Positions 33,440 to 42,168 of a DNA stretch of 64,000 nt are shown piece by piece. How positions within the stretch are numbered: position 1 is the first letter of the stretch; each line of letters begins with the position of its first letter. Position numbers and translations under genes: made by a program. This DNA comes from Pontibacter ummariensis (GTDB taxonomy: Bacteria; Bacteroidota; Bacteroidia; Cytophagales; Hymenobacteraceae), in contig NZ_FZOQ01000001.1 in the NCBI RefSeq assembly GCF_900188175.1, positions 310,001-374,000 on the forward strand, read 5' to 3'. A model generated the notes under the pieces. It did not search any database and was not told the DNA's origin. It saw only the letters and a program-made list of their open reading frames with translations.

Positions 33440-36082
33440 TTAGTATCTGTTAAACCCGGATCTGTTCCTGGTCAGGCGCAGGTCACGCAACAGGGCCGAT
33501 CTGGCGTTGATGGTGATGTTGTAGCCCCGCTGGAAACCGAACGGAATCCAGCCGATGCTCATGTCCCAGCAGTGTAAATCGCGGTAGATGTTTATACTGG
33601 CGTAGGATATGTTGTTGGCCGTAACGTTATAAGTACCGTTGTAGGTAAGCTTCCACTTTTCGGTAAGGCTCAGGGAGCCGTTTATGCCAAAGGTGTTGTC
33701 GAATCTATCCGGCTGTAGCCCTTCCCCGCGTGTATAGTACATCGTGTAATCCAGGGACAGGGTCCACGGAATTTTAAAGTCCACGTACTCGGGTAGTAAA
33801 GGGTCCAGGTCTGGTCCTAAGTCTGGTAAATTACTTGGGAGTGAGTTTTCGGTACGTCGGGCTTCCGGGTTAAGGCTGGTGCGCAGGTTCAGGTTCGCGT
33901 TTGTGAGCCTGGCCACCTTTAGTTTCGAAAAGTCAAACATGTACTCGTCTATTCTCTTGCCCTCAGCGTCTACCTTATAAGGGTCAAAAGTGGAGCTGAA
34001 CGTTACCCCCACTATTTTAAAGAGCTGGGTGTTCATGCTCAGTCGGATGGGAGCCAGCTTAAAGCTTTCTGCCGCAAAGTTGTACCCGGAGCTGATCCTG
34101 AGGTTATCGATCAGGCTGATTTTTTCAAACTTATTTTCGGCTGAGTCGGCTTTCGAGCGTACTTTCATCTCCAGGTTGTTGTCGATGCTAAAGTTGAGAG
34201 AACTGCTCAGGCCTGTGCCGGGCAATCCTGTCCTAAAGCGCCCTAGTCGTTGATATATGGGTCTGTTCTCCAGGTCTATCCCTGTTAGTACGTCCTGGTA
34301 CAGCCCGAATCTGGCATCCCCGAAGTCTGGGCGGTAGCTATAGGAAATGCTTGGCCGCATCAGGTGACGGATCGCCTCTATCTTTTTGCCTTTAAAGTAC
34401 ATGGTACCATAAATGGTGGTGTTTAGAGAGGCACTGGCACTGTACTGGTACACCCGGCCAAAGTTCGTCGTGTCCACGTCCACCCGTTGCGAGTCCGGGT
34501 TAAAACTGTAAGAGAACTTCTCATCGTACCAGGCCTCGCTGTAGTTAACCCCCGGCGTAAAGTTAAAGTAGCGGAACAGCTTGTAATTACCGAGGCCAAT
34601 GCTGAAGTTATGGTCTGCCGTCCGGCGTCCGTTTTCCCAAAGTTCCTGCAAGTTGTCCAGGTTCAGCGCCAGGGTGTCGCCTGTGGTTTCACCGATGATG
34701 TTTACGCCGGAGAGCCGGCGTGCTGACACCAGGTTGGATATCTCGTTGCGGGCGCGCAGGTTATACCCCACGGTAAAGTTCTCGTACCATTTCCCGGTGG
34801 ACGGAGCATCTGAAAAGAGCTCGTAGAGGCTCACGGTGGTCATGGAGAAGTTCAGGTCGGGCAACACAAAGTTCATTACCCCGGTTTGCGTACTCTGGGC
34901 CTGGCTTGCCTTTAGGGTGTAGCTAAAAGGCGAGTTTGGGATCGTTTTCTGGTAGGTAACGTTGGAGTTGAACGTAGGCGACAGATAGTTGGCCGAATTG
35001 GTATAGTTCAAACGTTGGTGCAATTGGCTACCGGCGTTTACGCTCGCAGAGAAAGTGCCTCTGCCCGGTTTCCTCACCGGCGTATGCGACCAGTTAATCC
35101 AGAAAGTCCTTCTCGAAGGTGGCAGCTCGAAGCCGCTCTCAGTAGACCTGGCCCGGGCTACGTCTGCCTCATCGTTCTTAAAGTAGTCATAGGTAAGGCC
35201 CAGGCGGCCCCGGTAGGCATAGCGCTTTACGTAGTCAGTGCTGGCATCTATGTTATAACCACCCAAAGAGTAAATGTCCCCCTGGATCAGGGTGCCCATG
35301 TAGTCGTTCCAGGCAAAATAGTATCCTATGTCGTTCAGGTAAAAACCCCGAGAGTTCTCCCCGAAGCTCGGCACTTTTATACCTGATGCCCTTTTACTCA
35401 TAGGCGTGGGGAAGAGGCCGAACAGGAAGCCTACCGGCAGGGGGATGTCCCCGATCACCAGGTTAAAAGGCCCGGACAGTACTTTGTCGTTCGGGATGGC
35501 CTTAATCCTGTCGGCGTTGATATAAAAGTGTGGGTGCTCCAGGTTACAGGTGGTGTACTTGTTATGGAGCCCGAAGAACTCATTCTCCTCGTTTCTTTTT
35601 ACGATGGCTGAGTGTATAAAACCTTCTCCCTGTTGCGTTACTACTTCGGAGATACGCCCTCTTTTCGTTTTATAGTTGTAGGCAATATTCTTGGCGGCAT
35701 AGTTTTGGCCTCCGTCCGCAAAGACCGGCACACCGATCTCCTTTCCGGTTGAGTCCGTGCGTGAGGCAGCCGTTAGGGTGTTTTTGTCATAATCGATCTC
35801 GATATAGGCGGCCTCTAAGGACATGGTGCCATAATTGATTTTGGCGTCCCCGTACAGGTGCACCACCTTCCGGTCCACCTCAAATTGGATGGAATCTTTG
35901 GCAGAATACTTAATAGTTGTCTCGATATCGCCTTTGGGTGCAGCAAGTGTGATAGAATCAGGTGCCGCGGCGGCAGTGTCTTGCGCAGTGCCAGGGGCAC
36001 GAGAAAAGCCTTGGCCGGTTGCTAGCAACGGTGAGAAAACAACGATCTGCAGGAGCAGTAAAAAAATGAAAATGTGGCGCAA
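33440..36082 (-). CDS. lptD: LptD-like LPS assembly outer membrane protein
   Basis: From the TTG at 36082 the protein has 880 residues and starts with a signal peptide (RHIFIFLLLLQIVVFSPLLATGQ). An OstA-like N-terminal domain follows (IQFEVDRKVVHLYGDAKINYGTMSLEAAYIEIDYDK is split between two strands of it), then a long beta-barrel region rich in aromatic strand ends (YYFAWNDYMGT, SLDYTMYYTRG). It should form the outer-membrane channel that places lipopolysaccharide on the cell surface. An earlier TTG at 36121 lies inside the -7 promoter element and is rejected. The gene is divergent from an amidase gene only 71 bases away. Confidence 0.85.
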   Translation of the reverse strand: MRHIFIFLLLLQIVVFSPLLATGQGFSRAPGTAQDTAAAAPDSITLAAPKGDIETTIKYSAKDSIQFEVDRKVVHLYGDAKINYGTMSLEAAYIEIDYDKNTLTAASRTDSTGKEIGVPVFADGGQNYAAKNIAYNYKTKRGRISEVVTQQGEGFIHSAIVKRNEENEFFGLHNKYTTCNLEHPHFYINADRIKAIPNDKVLSGPFNLVIGDIPLPVGFLFGLFPTPMSKRASGIKVPSFGENSRGFYLNDIGYYFAWNDYMGTLIQGDIYSLGGYNIDASTDYVKRYAYRGRLGLTYDYFKNDEADVARARSTESGFELPPSRRTFWINWSHTPVRKPGRGTFSASVNAGSQLHQRLNYTNSANYLSPTFNSNVTYQKTIPNSPFSYTLKASQAQSTQTGVMNFVLPDLNFSMTTVSLYELFSDAPSTGKWYENFTVGYNLRARNEISNLVSARRLSGVNIIGETTGDTLALNLDNLQELWENGRRTADHNFSIGLGNYKLFRYFNFTPGVNYSEAWYDEKFSYSFNPDSQRVDVDTTNFGRVYQYSASASLNTTIYGTMYFKGKKIEAIRHLMRPSISYSYRPDFGDARFGLYQDVLTGIDLENRPIYQRLGRFRTGLPGTGLSSSLNFSIDNNLEMKVRSKADSAENKFEKISLIDNLRISSGYNFAAESFKLAPIRLSMNTQLFKIVGVTFSSTFDPYKVDAEGKRIDEYMFDFSKLKVARLTNANLNLRTSLNPEARRTENSLPSNLPDLGPDLDPLLPEYVDFKIPWTLSLDYTMYYTRGEGLQPDRFDNTFGINGSLSLTEKWKLTYNGTYNVTANNISYASINIYRDLHCWDMSIGWIPFGFQRGYNITINARSALLRDLRLTRNRSGFNRY

Positions 36083-36118
36083 ATCTTCAGACTTCCCTAA
36101 AAGTTTACTTATTTTGTA

Positions 36119-36126
36119 CAAAGTTA
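36119..36126 (-). promoter_or_regulatory. Candidate -7 element of lptD (TAACTTTG)
   Basis: Exact TAnnTTTG match on the minus strand. It would start the transcript near 36112, which excludes the TTG at 36121 and supports the TTG at 36082. Confidence 0.5.
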
Positions 36127-36153
36127 TCGTTTAACTTTTAACTAACGAAAGTT

Positions 36154-36936
36154 GTGAAAAATATTGTTGCTGTTTCGTTTCTGGCTGTCGTTTTGTTGCT
36201 ATGCTCCTCCAGTAAACTGGAGCTTAAGAAGGAGTACAGGGTACGCACAGTAGTAATTGATGCCGGGCATGGTGGAAAGGATGTAGGGTGTAACGGTAAG
36301 TTTTCGCATGAAGCTGACGTGGCCCTGAAACTCGCCCTGCAGGTAGGGTCGCTCATTGAGCAGAACCTGCCCGACGTAAAGGTGGTCTACACCCGTAAAG
36401 ACGACCACTTTGTGGAATTGATAGACCGGGCCGGAATCGCCAACAAGAACAACGCAGACCTTTTTATTTCCATACACCTTAATGCCGGCCCTGCCGCAGC
36501 AGCCGGCACTGAGACTTACACGATGGGCTTGCACACTTCGGAGGGCAACCTGCGCGTAGCCAAGCGTGAAAACGCGGTTATCCTGCACGAAGACAACTAC
36601 CAGGATAAGTACAACGGCTTTGACCCTAACTCCCCGCAGAGCCACATTCTGTTTGCCCTGCACCAGAGCGCTTACCTCGACAACAGCTTGCGCTTTGCCG
36701 ACAAGGTTGAAAAAGAGTTCAAAAACCGTGTGGGCCGTCACAGTCGCGGCGTCAAGCAGGCTGGCTTCCTGGTACTCTGGAAGTCCTACATGCCCAGCGT
36801 GCTGATCGAGTGCGGGTTCTTGACAAATCCTGCGGAAGAGAAATTTCTTAACGATAAAACCGGCCAAACGTATATGGCATCAGGTATATATCGCGCCTTC
36901 AAAGAGTACAAGCAAGAGTTGGAGGCCATGAACTAA
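36154..36936 (+). CDS. N-acetylmuramoyl-L-alanine amidase (Amidase_3)
   Basis: The 260-residue protein starts at a GTG and has a hydrophobic N-terminus (AVSFLAVVLLLC). The zinc ligands of Amidase_3 are visible: His in DAGHGGKD, Glu in SHEADVALK, His in SIHLNAG, and the catalytic Glu in LIECGFLTN. It cleaves between muramic acid and the stem peptide in the periplasm, as AmiA-C do in cell separation. It is followed after 19 bases by an MCE protein gene, so the two are likely one operon; the grouping with lptD makes this an envelope block. Confidence 0.92.
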   Translation: MKNIVAVSFLAVVLLLCSSSKLELKKEYRVRTVVIDAGHGGKDVGCNGKFSHEADVALKLALQVGSLIEQNLPDVKVVYTRKDDHFVELIDRAGIANKNNADLFISIHLNAGPAAAAGTETYTMGLHTSEGNLRVAKRENAVILHEDNYQDKYNGFDPNSPQSHILFALHQSAYLDNSLRFADKVEKEFKNRVGRHSRGVKQAGFLVLWKSYMPSVLIECGFLTNPAEEKFLNDKTGQTYMASGIYRAFKEYKQELEAMN

Positions 36937-36955
36937 TGCAATCAGACCTTCTTAC

Positions 36956-38053
36956 GTGACGATTTCCAAAGAAATTAAAGTAGCCCTGCTGGGTATTGTA
37001 GCGGCCGTTGTTCTCTACTTCGGCTTTATGTTTCTGAAAGGGTCGGATATCTTCTCCGACACCGACACTTACTATGTGCTTTATGATGATGTAGACGGGC
37101 TTACCATTTCTAACCCTGTCATTCTAAACGGTATACAGGTAGGCGCGGTGCAGGACGTACGGCTGCTGCCGGAGGAGGGCAACCAAATCATGGTGGAACT
37201 AAGCGTGATGGAAGACCTACTTGTCGGCGATTCCACGATTGCCGCCCTGGCAAACTCCGACCTGTTGGGGGGAAAGGCCATTACGCTTTACCTGGGTAAC
37301 AACACAGAACTGTACGACGGAGGAGAAACCCTCATACCCTATAAAGAGAGCAGTATTACAGAACTTATCTCAAGCAAGTCTGTGCCTGTGATCGACAAGG
37401 TAGACACGACACTGGCCCGGGTTAATAACCTGCTGGATAACGAATCCAGGGAAGACATACATGCCATTCTGGAGAACTCTAGGCAGACCACTGCGGCCGT
37501 GGCTGAAATATTGCAAAATAACCAGCGTGAAATCAGACTGATTACAAGTAACCTAGCTGCCCTGACGGCCTCGCTGCAACAAACGCAGCGTAATGTAAAC
37601 AGGTTAACGCAGAACCTGGCACAGATCACCGATACCCTCAAGGCAGCGGAAATCAATCAGTTAATTGCCAACGCAAACGATGCGGCGGCAGAATTAGAGG
37701 CAGCAGCTACGAAAATCAACGCCGGGCAGGGATCTTTGGGAATGCTCCTGAACGACGAGGGGCTGTATGAGAACCTCAACCGCTCCACCCGTTCTTTAGA
37801 CCTGCTGCTGCGCGACATACAGGCCTATCCAAAGCGCTATGTACAGTTCTCGCTGTTTGGCCGCAAAGACAAGTACAAAGTAGATGAGACCGGGCGCGTG
37901 GTGTCGCTGGAGGAAGTGAAGGAGATACAGGAAGAGCATCCGGGGGAGTTTCGCACGGTGCCGGACACGGTATATGTGCCCGTGCCAGAAACGCGCCTTC
38001 AGCAGGGTACGCCGCGTGCCAAAGCAAGGGCCGTCCCGGTAAAAGCAAACTAA
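36956..38053 (+). CDS. MCE/MlaD-family lipid transport protein
   Basis: The 365-residue protein begins at GTG with a membrane segment (VALLGIVAAVVLYFGFMFL, about 9-27), then one MCE domain (about 38-115, with VILNGIQVGAVQDVRLLP and NSDLLGGKAITLYLG), then a long helical region (about 135-290) with Asn/Gln-rich heptads, and a proline-rich tail. MlaD-type proteins form rings that carry phospholipids between the membranes. The mlaE and mlaF partners are not adjacent. It is downstream of the amidase and ends at a hairpin terminator. Confidence 0.9.
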   Translation: MTISKEIKVALLGIVAAVVLYFGFMFLKGSDIFSDTDTYYVLYDDVDGLTISNPVILNGIQVGAVQDVRLLPEEGNQIMVELSVMEDLLVGDSTIAALANSDLLGGKAITLYLGNNTELYDGGETLIPYKESSITELISSKSVPVIDKVDTTLARVNNLLDNESREDIHAILENSRQTTAAVAEILQNNQREIRLITSNLAALTASLQQTQRNVNRLTQNLAQITDTLKAAEINQLIANANDAAAELEAAATKINAGQGSLGMLLNDEGLYENLNRSTRSLDLLLRDIQAYPKRYVQFSLFGRKDKYKVDETGRVVSLEEVKEIQEEHPGEFRTVPDTVYVPVPETRLQQGTPRAKARAVPVKAN

Positions 38054-38076
38054 GCCTATGTAATTAGAACTATGTT

Positions 38077-38105
38077 AATCCGCTTATCTGGCGGATTTTC
38101 TTTTG
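38077..38105 (+). terminator. Terminator of the amidase-MCE unit
   Basis: A 7-bp stem AATCCGC/GCGGATT with a seven-base loop, followed by TTCTTTTG, 23 bases after the MCE stop. Confidence 0.65.
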
Positions 38106-38136
38106 TCTGACTATACTACAAATCAAATTAGCCTGC

Positions 38137-39765
38137 ATGGATATCGAATTCAACAAAAATGAAGACGCATTAAAGCAGCTAACGTACCAGCTGGAAACAA
38201 GATTAAAGAAAGTGCACCAGGGAGGAGGCCAGAAGCGCATCCAGAAGGAGCACGACAAGGGTAAGATGACGGCGCGTGAGCGCATCGACTACCTGCTGGA
38301 CGAAGGCACAGAGTTTCTGGAGATAGGAGCCTTTGCCGGGGAGGGCATGTACGAGGAAGTGGGCGGTTGCCCGAGTGGCGGTGTGGTAACTGGCATCGGC
38401 TACATTAAGGGGCGCCAATGTGTGGTGGTTGCCAACGATGCCACCGTGAAGGCCGGCGCCTGGTTTCCGATCACCGCCAAGAAGAACCTGCGCGCCCAGG
38501 AGATCTCCATCGAGAACAAGCTGCCGATCGTGTACCTGGTCGACAGCGCGGGCGTGTTCCTGCCCATGCAGGACGAGATCTTCCCGGACAAGGAGCACTT
38601 CGGCCGCATGTTTCGCAACAACGCCGTGATGAGTTCCATGGGCATTGTGCAGATTGCCGCGATCATGGGGAGTTGCGTGGCGGGTGGTGCTTACCTGCCT
38701 ATCATGAGCGATGAGGCCCTGATCGTGGAAGGAACAGGCTCTGTTTTCCTGGCCGGCTCGTACCTGGTAAAGTCCGCCATCGGCGAGACGATCGACAACG
38801 AGACCTTAGGAGGTGCCACCACCCATTCCGAGATTTCCGGTGTGACGGACTACAAGTGCAAAGACGATAAAGAGGCGCTGGACCACATACGCAACATGTT
38901 TGATAAGATGGGCGACAAGCCGAAAGCGGGCTTTAACCGTGCGGCCCCAACAGCCCCTAAATTAAACGAGAAGGAAATCTACGGGCTCTTACCGGCTGAC
39001 AGGGTGAAGCCCTACGACATGATGGACCTTATCTTGCGCCTTGTGGATAACTCAGAGTTTGAGCCTTACAAAGACCTGTACGGGCAGACCCTTATCTGTG
39101 GCCTTGCCCGCATCGATGGCTGGTCAGTAGGCATTGTGGCCAACCAGCGCAAGATCGTGAAAAGCAAGAAAGGCGAAATGCAGATGGGCGGGGTGATCTA
39201 CTCCGACTCTGCCGATAAGGCTGCCCGCTTTATCATGAACTGCAACCAAAAGAAAATTCCGCTGGTGTTCCTGCAGGACGTATCTGGCTTTATGGTGGGC
39301 AGTAAGTCGGAGCATGGGGGCATTATAAAGGACGGAGCCAAAATGGTGAGTGCCATGTCAAACTCTGTGGTTCCTAAATTCACCGTTATTGTGGGTAACA
39401 GTTATGGGGCGGGTAATTACGCCATGTGTGGCAAAGCTTATGACCCGCGCCTGATTTATGCCTGGCCAACAGCGCAACTCGCTGTAATGAGTGGGGCTGC
39501 GGCTGCCAAAACCCTGCTGCAGATACAAGTGTCCTCACTTAAAGCCAAAGGGGAGGAGATAACTCCGGAGGCAGAGGCAGAATTGCTGGAGCGCATCACC
39601 AACAAATATAACGAAGAACTCTCCCCTTACTATGCGGCGGCACGTTTATGGGTAGATGGCATCATCGACCCACTGGAAACACGCAAGGTTATTTCGATGG
39701 GGATAGAGGCGGCAAACCATGCGCCTATCGAAAAGCCTTATAACGTAGGGGTAATACAGACGTAA
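38137..39765 (+). CDS. Acyl-CoA carboxylase carboxyltransferase (beta) subunit, MCC/PCC type
   Basis: The 542-residue protein has both crotonase-like halves of a biotin-dependent carboxyltransferase: GSCVAGGAYLPIMSDEALIVEG in the acyl-CoA half and GNSYGAGNYAMCGKAYDPRLIYAWP in the biotin half. The stretches IVYLVDSAGVFLPMQDEIFPD and CVVVANDATVKAG resemble methylcrotonyl-CoA carboxylase beta more than propionyl-CoA carboxylase beta. It would carboxylate a branched or short acyl-CoA together with a biotin carboxylase subunit, which is not in the window. The methylmalonyl-CoA mutase genes at 49418-53478 and meaB fit a propionyl-CoA pathway, so the substrate remains open. Confidence 0.88.
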   Translation: MDIEFNKNEDALKQLTYQLETRLKKVHQGGGQKRIQKEHDKGKMTARERIDYLLDEGTEFLEIGAFAGEGMYEEVGGCPSGGVVTGIGYIKGRQCVVVANDATVKAGAWFPITAKKNLRAQEISIENKLPIVYLVDSAGVFLPMQDEIFPDKEHFGRMFRNNAVMSSMGIVQIAAIMGSCVAGGAYLPIMSDEALIVEGTGSVFLAGSYLVKSAIGETIDNETLGGATTHSEISGVTDYKCKDDKEALDHIRNMFDKMGDKPKAGFNRAAPTAPKLNEKEIYGLLPADRVKPYDMMDLILRLVDNSEFEPYKDLYGQTLICGLARIDGWSVGIVANQRKIVKSKKGEMQMGGVIYSDSADKAARFIMNCNQKKIPLVFLQDVSGFMVGSKSEHGGIIKDGAKMVSAMSNSVVPKFTVIVGNSYGAGNYAMCGKAYDPRLIYAWPTAQLAVMSGAAAAKTLLQIQVSSLKAKGEEITPEAEAELLERITNKYNEELSPYYAAARLWVDGIIDPLETRKVISMGIEAANHAPIEKPYNVGVIQT

Positions 39766-39883
39766 GAAAATAAAGGATAGGAAGTTAAGCCAGAGCACAC
39801 AAGTTGCTGCGCGTGCTGCTGGTTAAGTGAAGCACTGGCTGTGCTGGCTTAGAACTCCTGATGACAGATATACGAGGAATATC

Positions 39884-40738
39884 GTGACGAAGAAAGAAAT
39901 AAAGGCGCTGATCTCTCTTCTGGAGGACGAGGATCGGGAGGTAGCGTCGCATATAGAGCAGAAGATCGTATCGTTAGGGGAGGGAATTATTCCTTTCCTA
40001 GAGGAGGAATGGGAAGAAACACTGGATTCTGACCTGCAGAAAAAGATTGAGGACCTGATACACAACCTGCAGTTTGAGGGGCTGATGTCCAGGCTGGTTG
40101 CCTGGAAAGAGAATGGCGCAGAGAACTTGCTGGAAGGCATGTGGCTGGTAAACTCTTACCTGTACCCCGACGTGGAGTTCAGCACCATTACGAAGGAAAT
40201 AGACCAGCTGTACTTTGAGGCCTGGCGGCACATGAAGACGGAGATGCACCCTTATGACCAGGTTAAGTCGCTGAATAACGTGCTTTTCCGGGAGAAGCGC
40301 TTCTCGGCTAACACCAAGAACTTCCACTCCCCGGCTAACTCTATGCTGCACCTGGTGCTGGAAAGCAAGCGCGGTAACCCGCTAACCCTTTGCGTTATTT
40401 ACCTGATCCTGGCGCAACGTCTGGAGATGCCGGTATATGGCGTGAACCTGCCCAACCTGTTTATCCTGACGTACAAGCTGGACGGGCTGCAATTCTACAT
40501 CAACGTGTATAACAAAGGGCTTATTCTCTCCAAAGCTGATATCGACAACTACATTCTGCAGCTTAACCTTAACCCGATTGATATCTTTTATGAGCCTTGC
40601 TCTAATCTGGATATAATAAAACGGGCACTCCGGAACCTGGCTTTCTCTTTTGAGAAAATGGATGATATGGAAAAGTCCACAGAAGTGATAAAGTTGCTGA
40701 CCGCTATCTCGGATGATGATATCCCGCTGACGCGGTAA
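39884..40738 (+). CDS. SirB1/transglutaminase-like domain protein
   Basis: From the GTG at 39884 the protein has 284 residues; an in-frame ATG at 39827 would add an unconvincing 19-residue head. The N-terminal half is helical and HEAT-like (ALISLLEDEDREVASHIEQKIVSLG). The second half has the SirB1 N-terminal domain pattern: FHSPANSMLHLVLESKRGNPLTLCVIYLILAQRL and GVNLPNLFIL. The usual Cys-His of transglutaminases is replaced by the conserved Cys in LTLCVIY and the His of the standard GxPxHF motif reads NLFIL here. The role is unknown. The stop codon is part of a long hairpin. Confidence 0.8.
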   Translation: MTKKEIKALISLLEDEDREVASHIEQKIVSLGEGIIPFLEEEWEETLDSDLQKKIEDLIHNLQFEGLMSRLVAWKENGAENLLEGMWLVNSYLYPDVEFSTITKEIDQLYFEAWRHMKTEMHPYDQVKSLNNVLFREKRFSANTKNFHSPANSMLHLVLESKRGNPLTLCVIYLILAQRLEMPVYGVNLPNLFILTYKLDGLQFYINVYNKGLILSKADIDNYILQLNLNPIDIFYEPCSNLDIIKRALRNLAFSFEKMDDMEKSTEVIKLLTAISDDDIPLTR

Positions 40739-40803
40739 GCAATCAAGGAAAACAAATAGGGCGGCTCTTCAGAGCCGCCCTATTTGTTTTCCTTGATTGC
40801 TTA
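40736..40803. terminator. Very long perfect hairpin between convergent genes
   Basis: A perfect 33-bp inverted repeat (40736-40768 with 40771-40803) has a two-base loop. It begins at the stop codon of the SirB1-domain gene and ends 8 bases before the end of the convergent redoxin gene. The inner 10 bp are GC-rich and the outer parts are AT-rich, as in a bidirectional terminator, but it is much longer than one needs. Confidence 0.85.
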
Positions 40804-40810
40804 TGCTTGC

Positions 40811-41395
40811 TTAATATCTTTTGATCAAGCAACCGGTAGCCCGCTTATCCATGGGGGTAACGGCTTTGTTGGCCAGCATCTCGTCGATCACGTTCTTCAG
40901 GTAGTAATTCTTCACGCTGCTCTCTACCTGCGGATTATCGTCTATGGCACCCTTGTATTTAAGGATAAACTCACCGTTGTTATTGTGCAGTACAAATACT
41001 TCCGGTGTTTTCGTAGCACCGAACTTTGCGCTTAGTTTCTGCCCCTGGTCTGCCAGGTACGGGAAGCTGTAGTTCTTGGATGCCATTCCCTCCAACGTTT
41101 CGCTGCCGTCTCCCAGGCCTGGGTTTATAAAAATAAACTGCACGCCTCTATTGGCGTAATTGCTTGCCAGGGTTACCAGGCGGTTTTCATACAGCTTAGC
41201 ATAGGGGCAATGGTTATTGGTAAACACCAGCACCACGGTTTTGGCATTAGCAAAATCGCTGAGGGAGGTACTGGCGTTATTGCTGCCCTGTAAAGAGAAG
41301 TCCGCTACTTTGTCGCCCAACTGGTAACCGCCGGTTTGGGCAAAAGCGCTGGCCGTGAGTAAGAAAGCTGTGGCAAGAGAAGCTAAATATTTCAT
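40811..41395 (-). CDS. Exported thioredoxin-fold (redoxin) protein
   Basis: The 194-residue protein has a signal peptide ending near AFAQ. The AhpC/TSA-type redoxin domain follows, with LGDKVADFSLQG at its start and NNHCPYAKLYE where the active site of the family lies. Only one Cys is present there, in a CPYAK context, and a second Cys is near the C-terminus (TGCLIKRY). It is probably periplasmic. It may be a one-cysteine peroxidase-like or a thiol-binding protein; the substrate is unknown. It ends next to the long hairpin. Confidence 0.8.
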   Translation of the reverse strand: MKYLASLATAFLLTASAFAQTGGYQLGDKVADFSLQGSNNASTSLSDFANAKTVVLVFTNNHCPYAKLYENRLVTLASNYANRGVQFIFINPGLGDGSETLEGMASKNYSFPYLADQGQKLSAKFGATKTPEVFVLHNNNGEFILKYKGAIDDNPQVESSVKNYYLKNVIDEMLANKAVTPMDKRATGCLIKRY

Positions 41396-41421
41396 ATAGC
41401 TATAGTTTGTTGTCTTAAGGG

Positions 41422-42063
41422 TTAAGAGGCGCTGTCGATACAGTAGGTGAGTACGTGCCCTTGTACCGTTTCGTGATGAATCTGGTACAATTTAGAAAAA
41501 TTTTCCGTGTGCACTTGCCCTTGCAGGATATCTAGGCCTACCAGGGGCTTTACGGAGAGGTTTTCCTTGAGCGCCAGTTGCTTCCGGCTATACATCTTAT
41601 ACAACGTTTCCTTAGCGCTCCAGTACAGGCAGGTTGTCGCTTCTTCGGAGGCGGTATACCCTTTTTCCTCTTCTGTTAAAAACCGGTCGGCTACACGGAG
41701 AGCCTTTGGAGATATTTGTTCAATATCTATGCCAACCTCATGCGTATCGGAGAGGATAACAGCGGCAAGTTGCGGGGCATGCGAAATAGAGACAAAGAGA
41801 TTGTGACCGGGGAAGAAGGGCTTGCCGAGCTCATCCCGGTCGAGCAAAACGGGGGCTTCCGTAAAATGCTGCAGCAGTTGGTATACCAGTACCCTGCTTC
41901 CCAGCCATTCCTGCTGCCGCTTGGGGTGCATCTTGCCCATGACCTGCAGGCGAGTGGCTACATGTGAGGGCAAGCGTTGCAGCAGCTCGTCTGGGGGCTC
42001 CTGCAACTGCCATAAACCGAGCACGGTATGAGGGGACAGGTGTCGTACGTGAAGCAGTGGCAT
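41422..42063 (-). CDS. 4'-phosphopantetheinyl transferase (Sfp type)
   Basis: The 213-residue protein has the Sfp superfamily motifs VGIDIEQISPKA with the metal-binding Asp and Glu, and YWSAKETLYKMYSRKQL. It transfers phosphopantetheine from CoA to a carrier protein such as ACP. The N-terminal half contains LGSRVLVYQLL and LDRDELGKPFF, as in Sfp. It lies just upstream of the redoxin gene (26 bases) on the same strand. No polyketide or nonribosomal peptide genes are near, so a role in fatty acid synthesis is more likely. Confidence 0.9.
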   Translation of the reverse strand: MPLLHVRHLSPHTVLGLWQLQEPPDELLQRLPSHVATRLQVMGKMHPKRQQEWLGSRVLVYQLLQHFTEAPVLLDRDELGKPFFPGHNLFVSISHAPQLAAVILSDTHEVGIDIEQISPKALRVADRFLTEEEKGYTASEEATTCLYWSAKETLYKMYSRKQLALKENLSVKPLVGLDILQGQVHTENFSKLYQIHHETVQGHVLTYCIDSAS

Positions 42064-42168
42064 AGGCAGTTGTTCGGGCTAGGTGGGGTTTTACGGGTAA
42101 AGGCAGCGCTTTTAGCTGTGTTTGTTGTAAATTTAGCTAAAATTTAAAATATAGTTGAAGCGTGGCGT

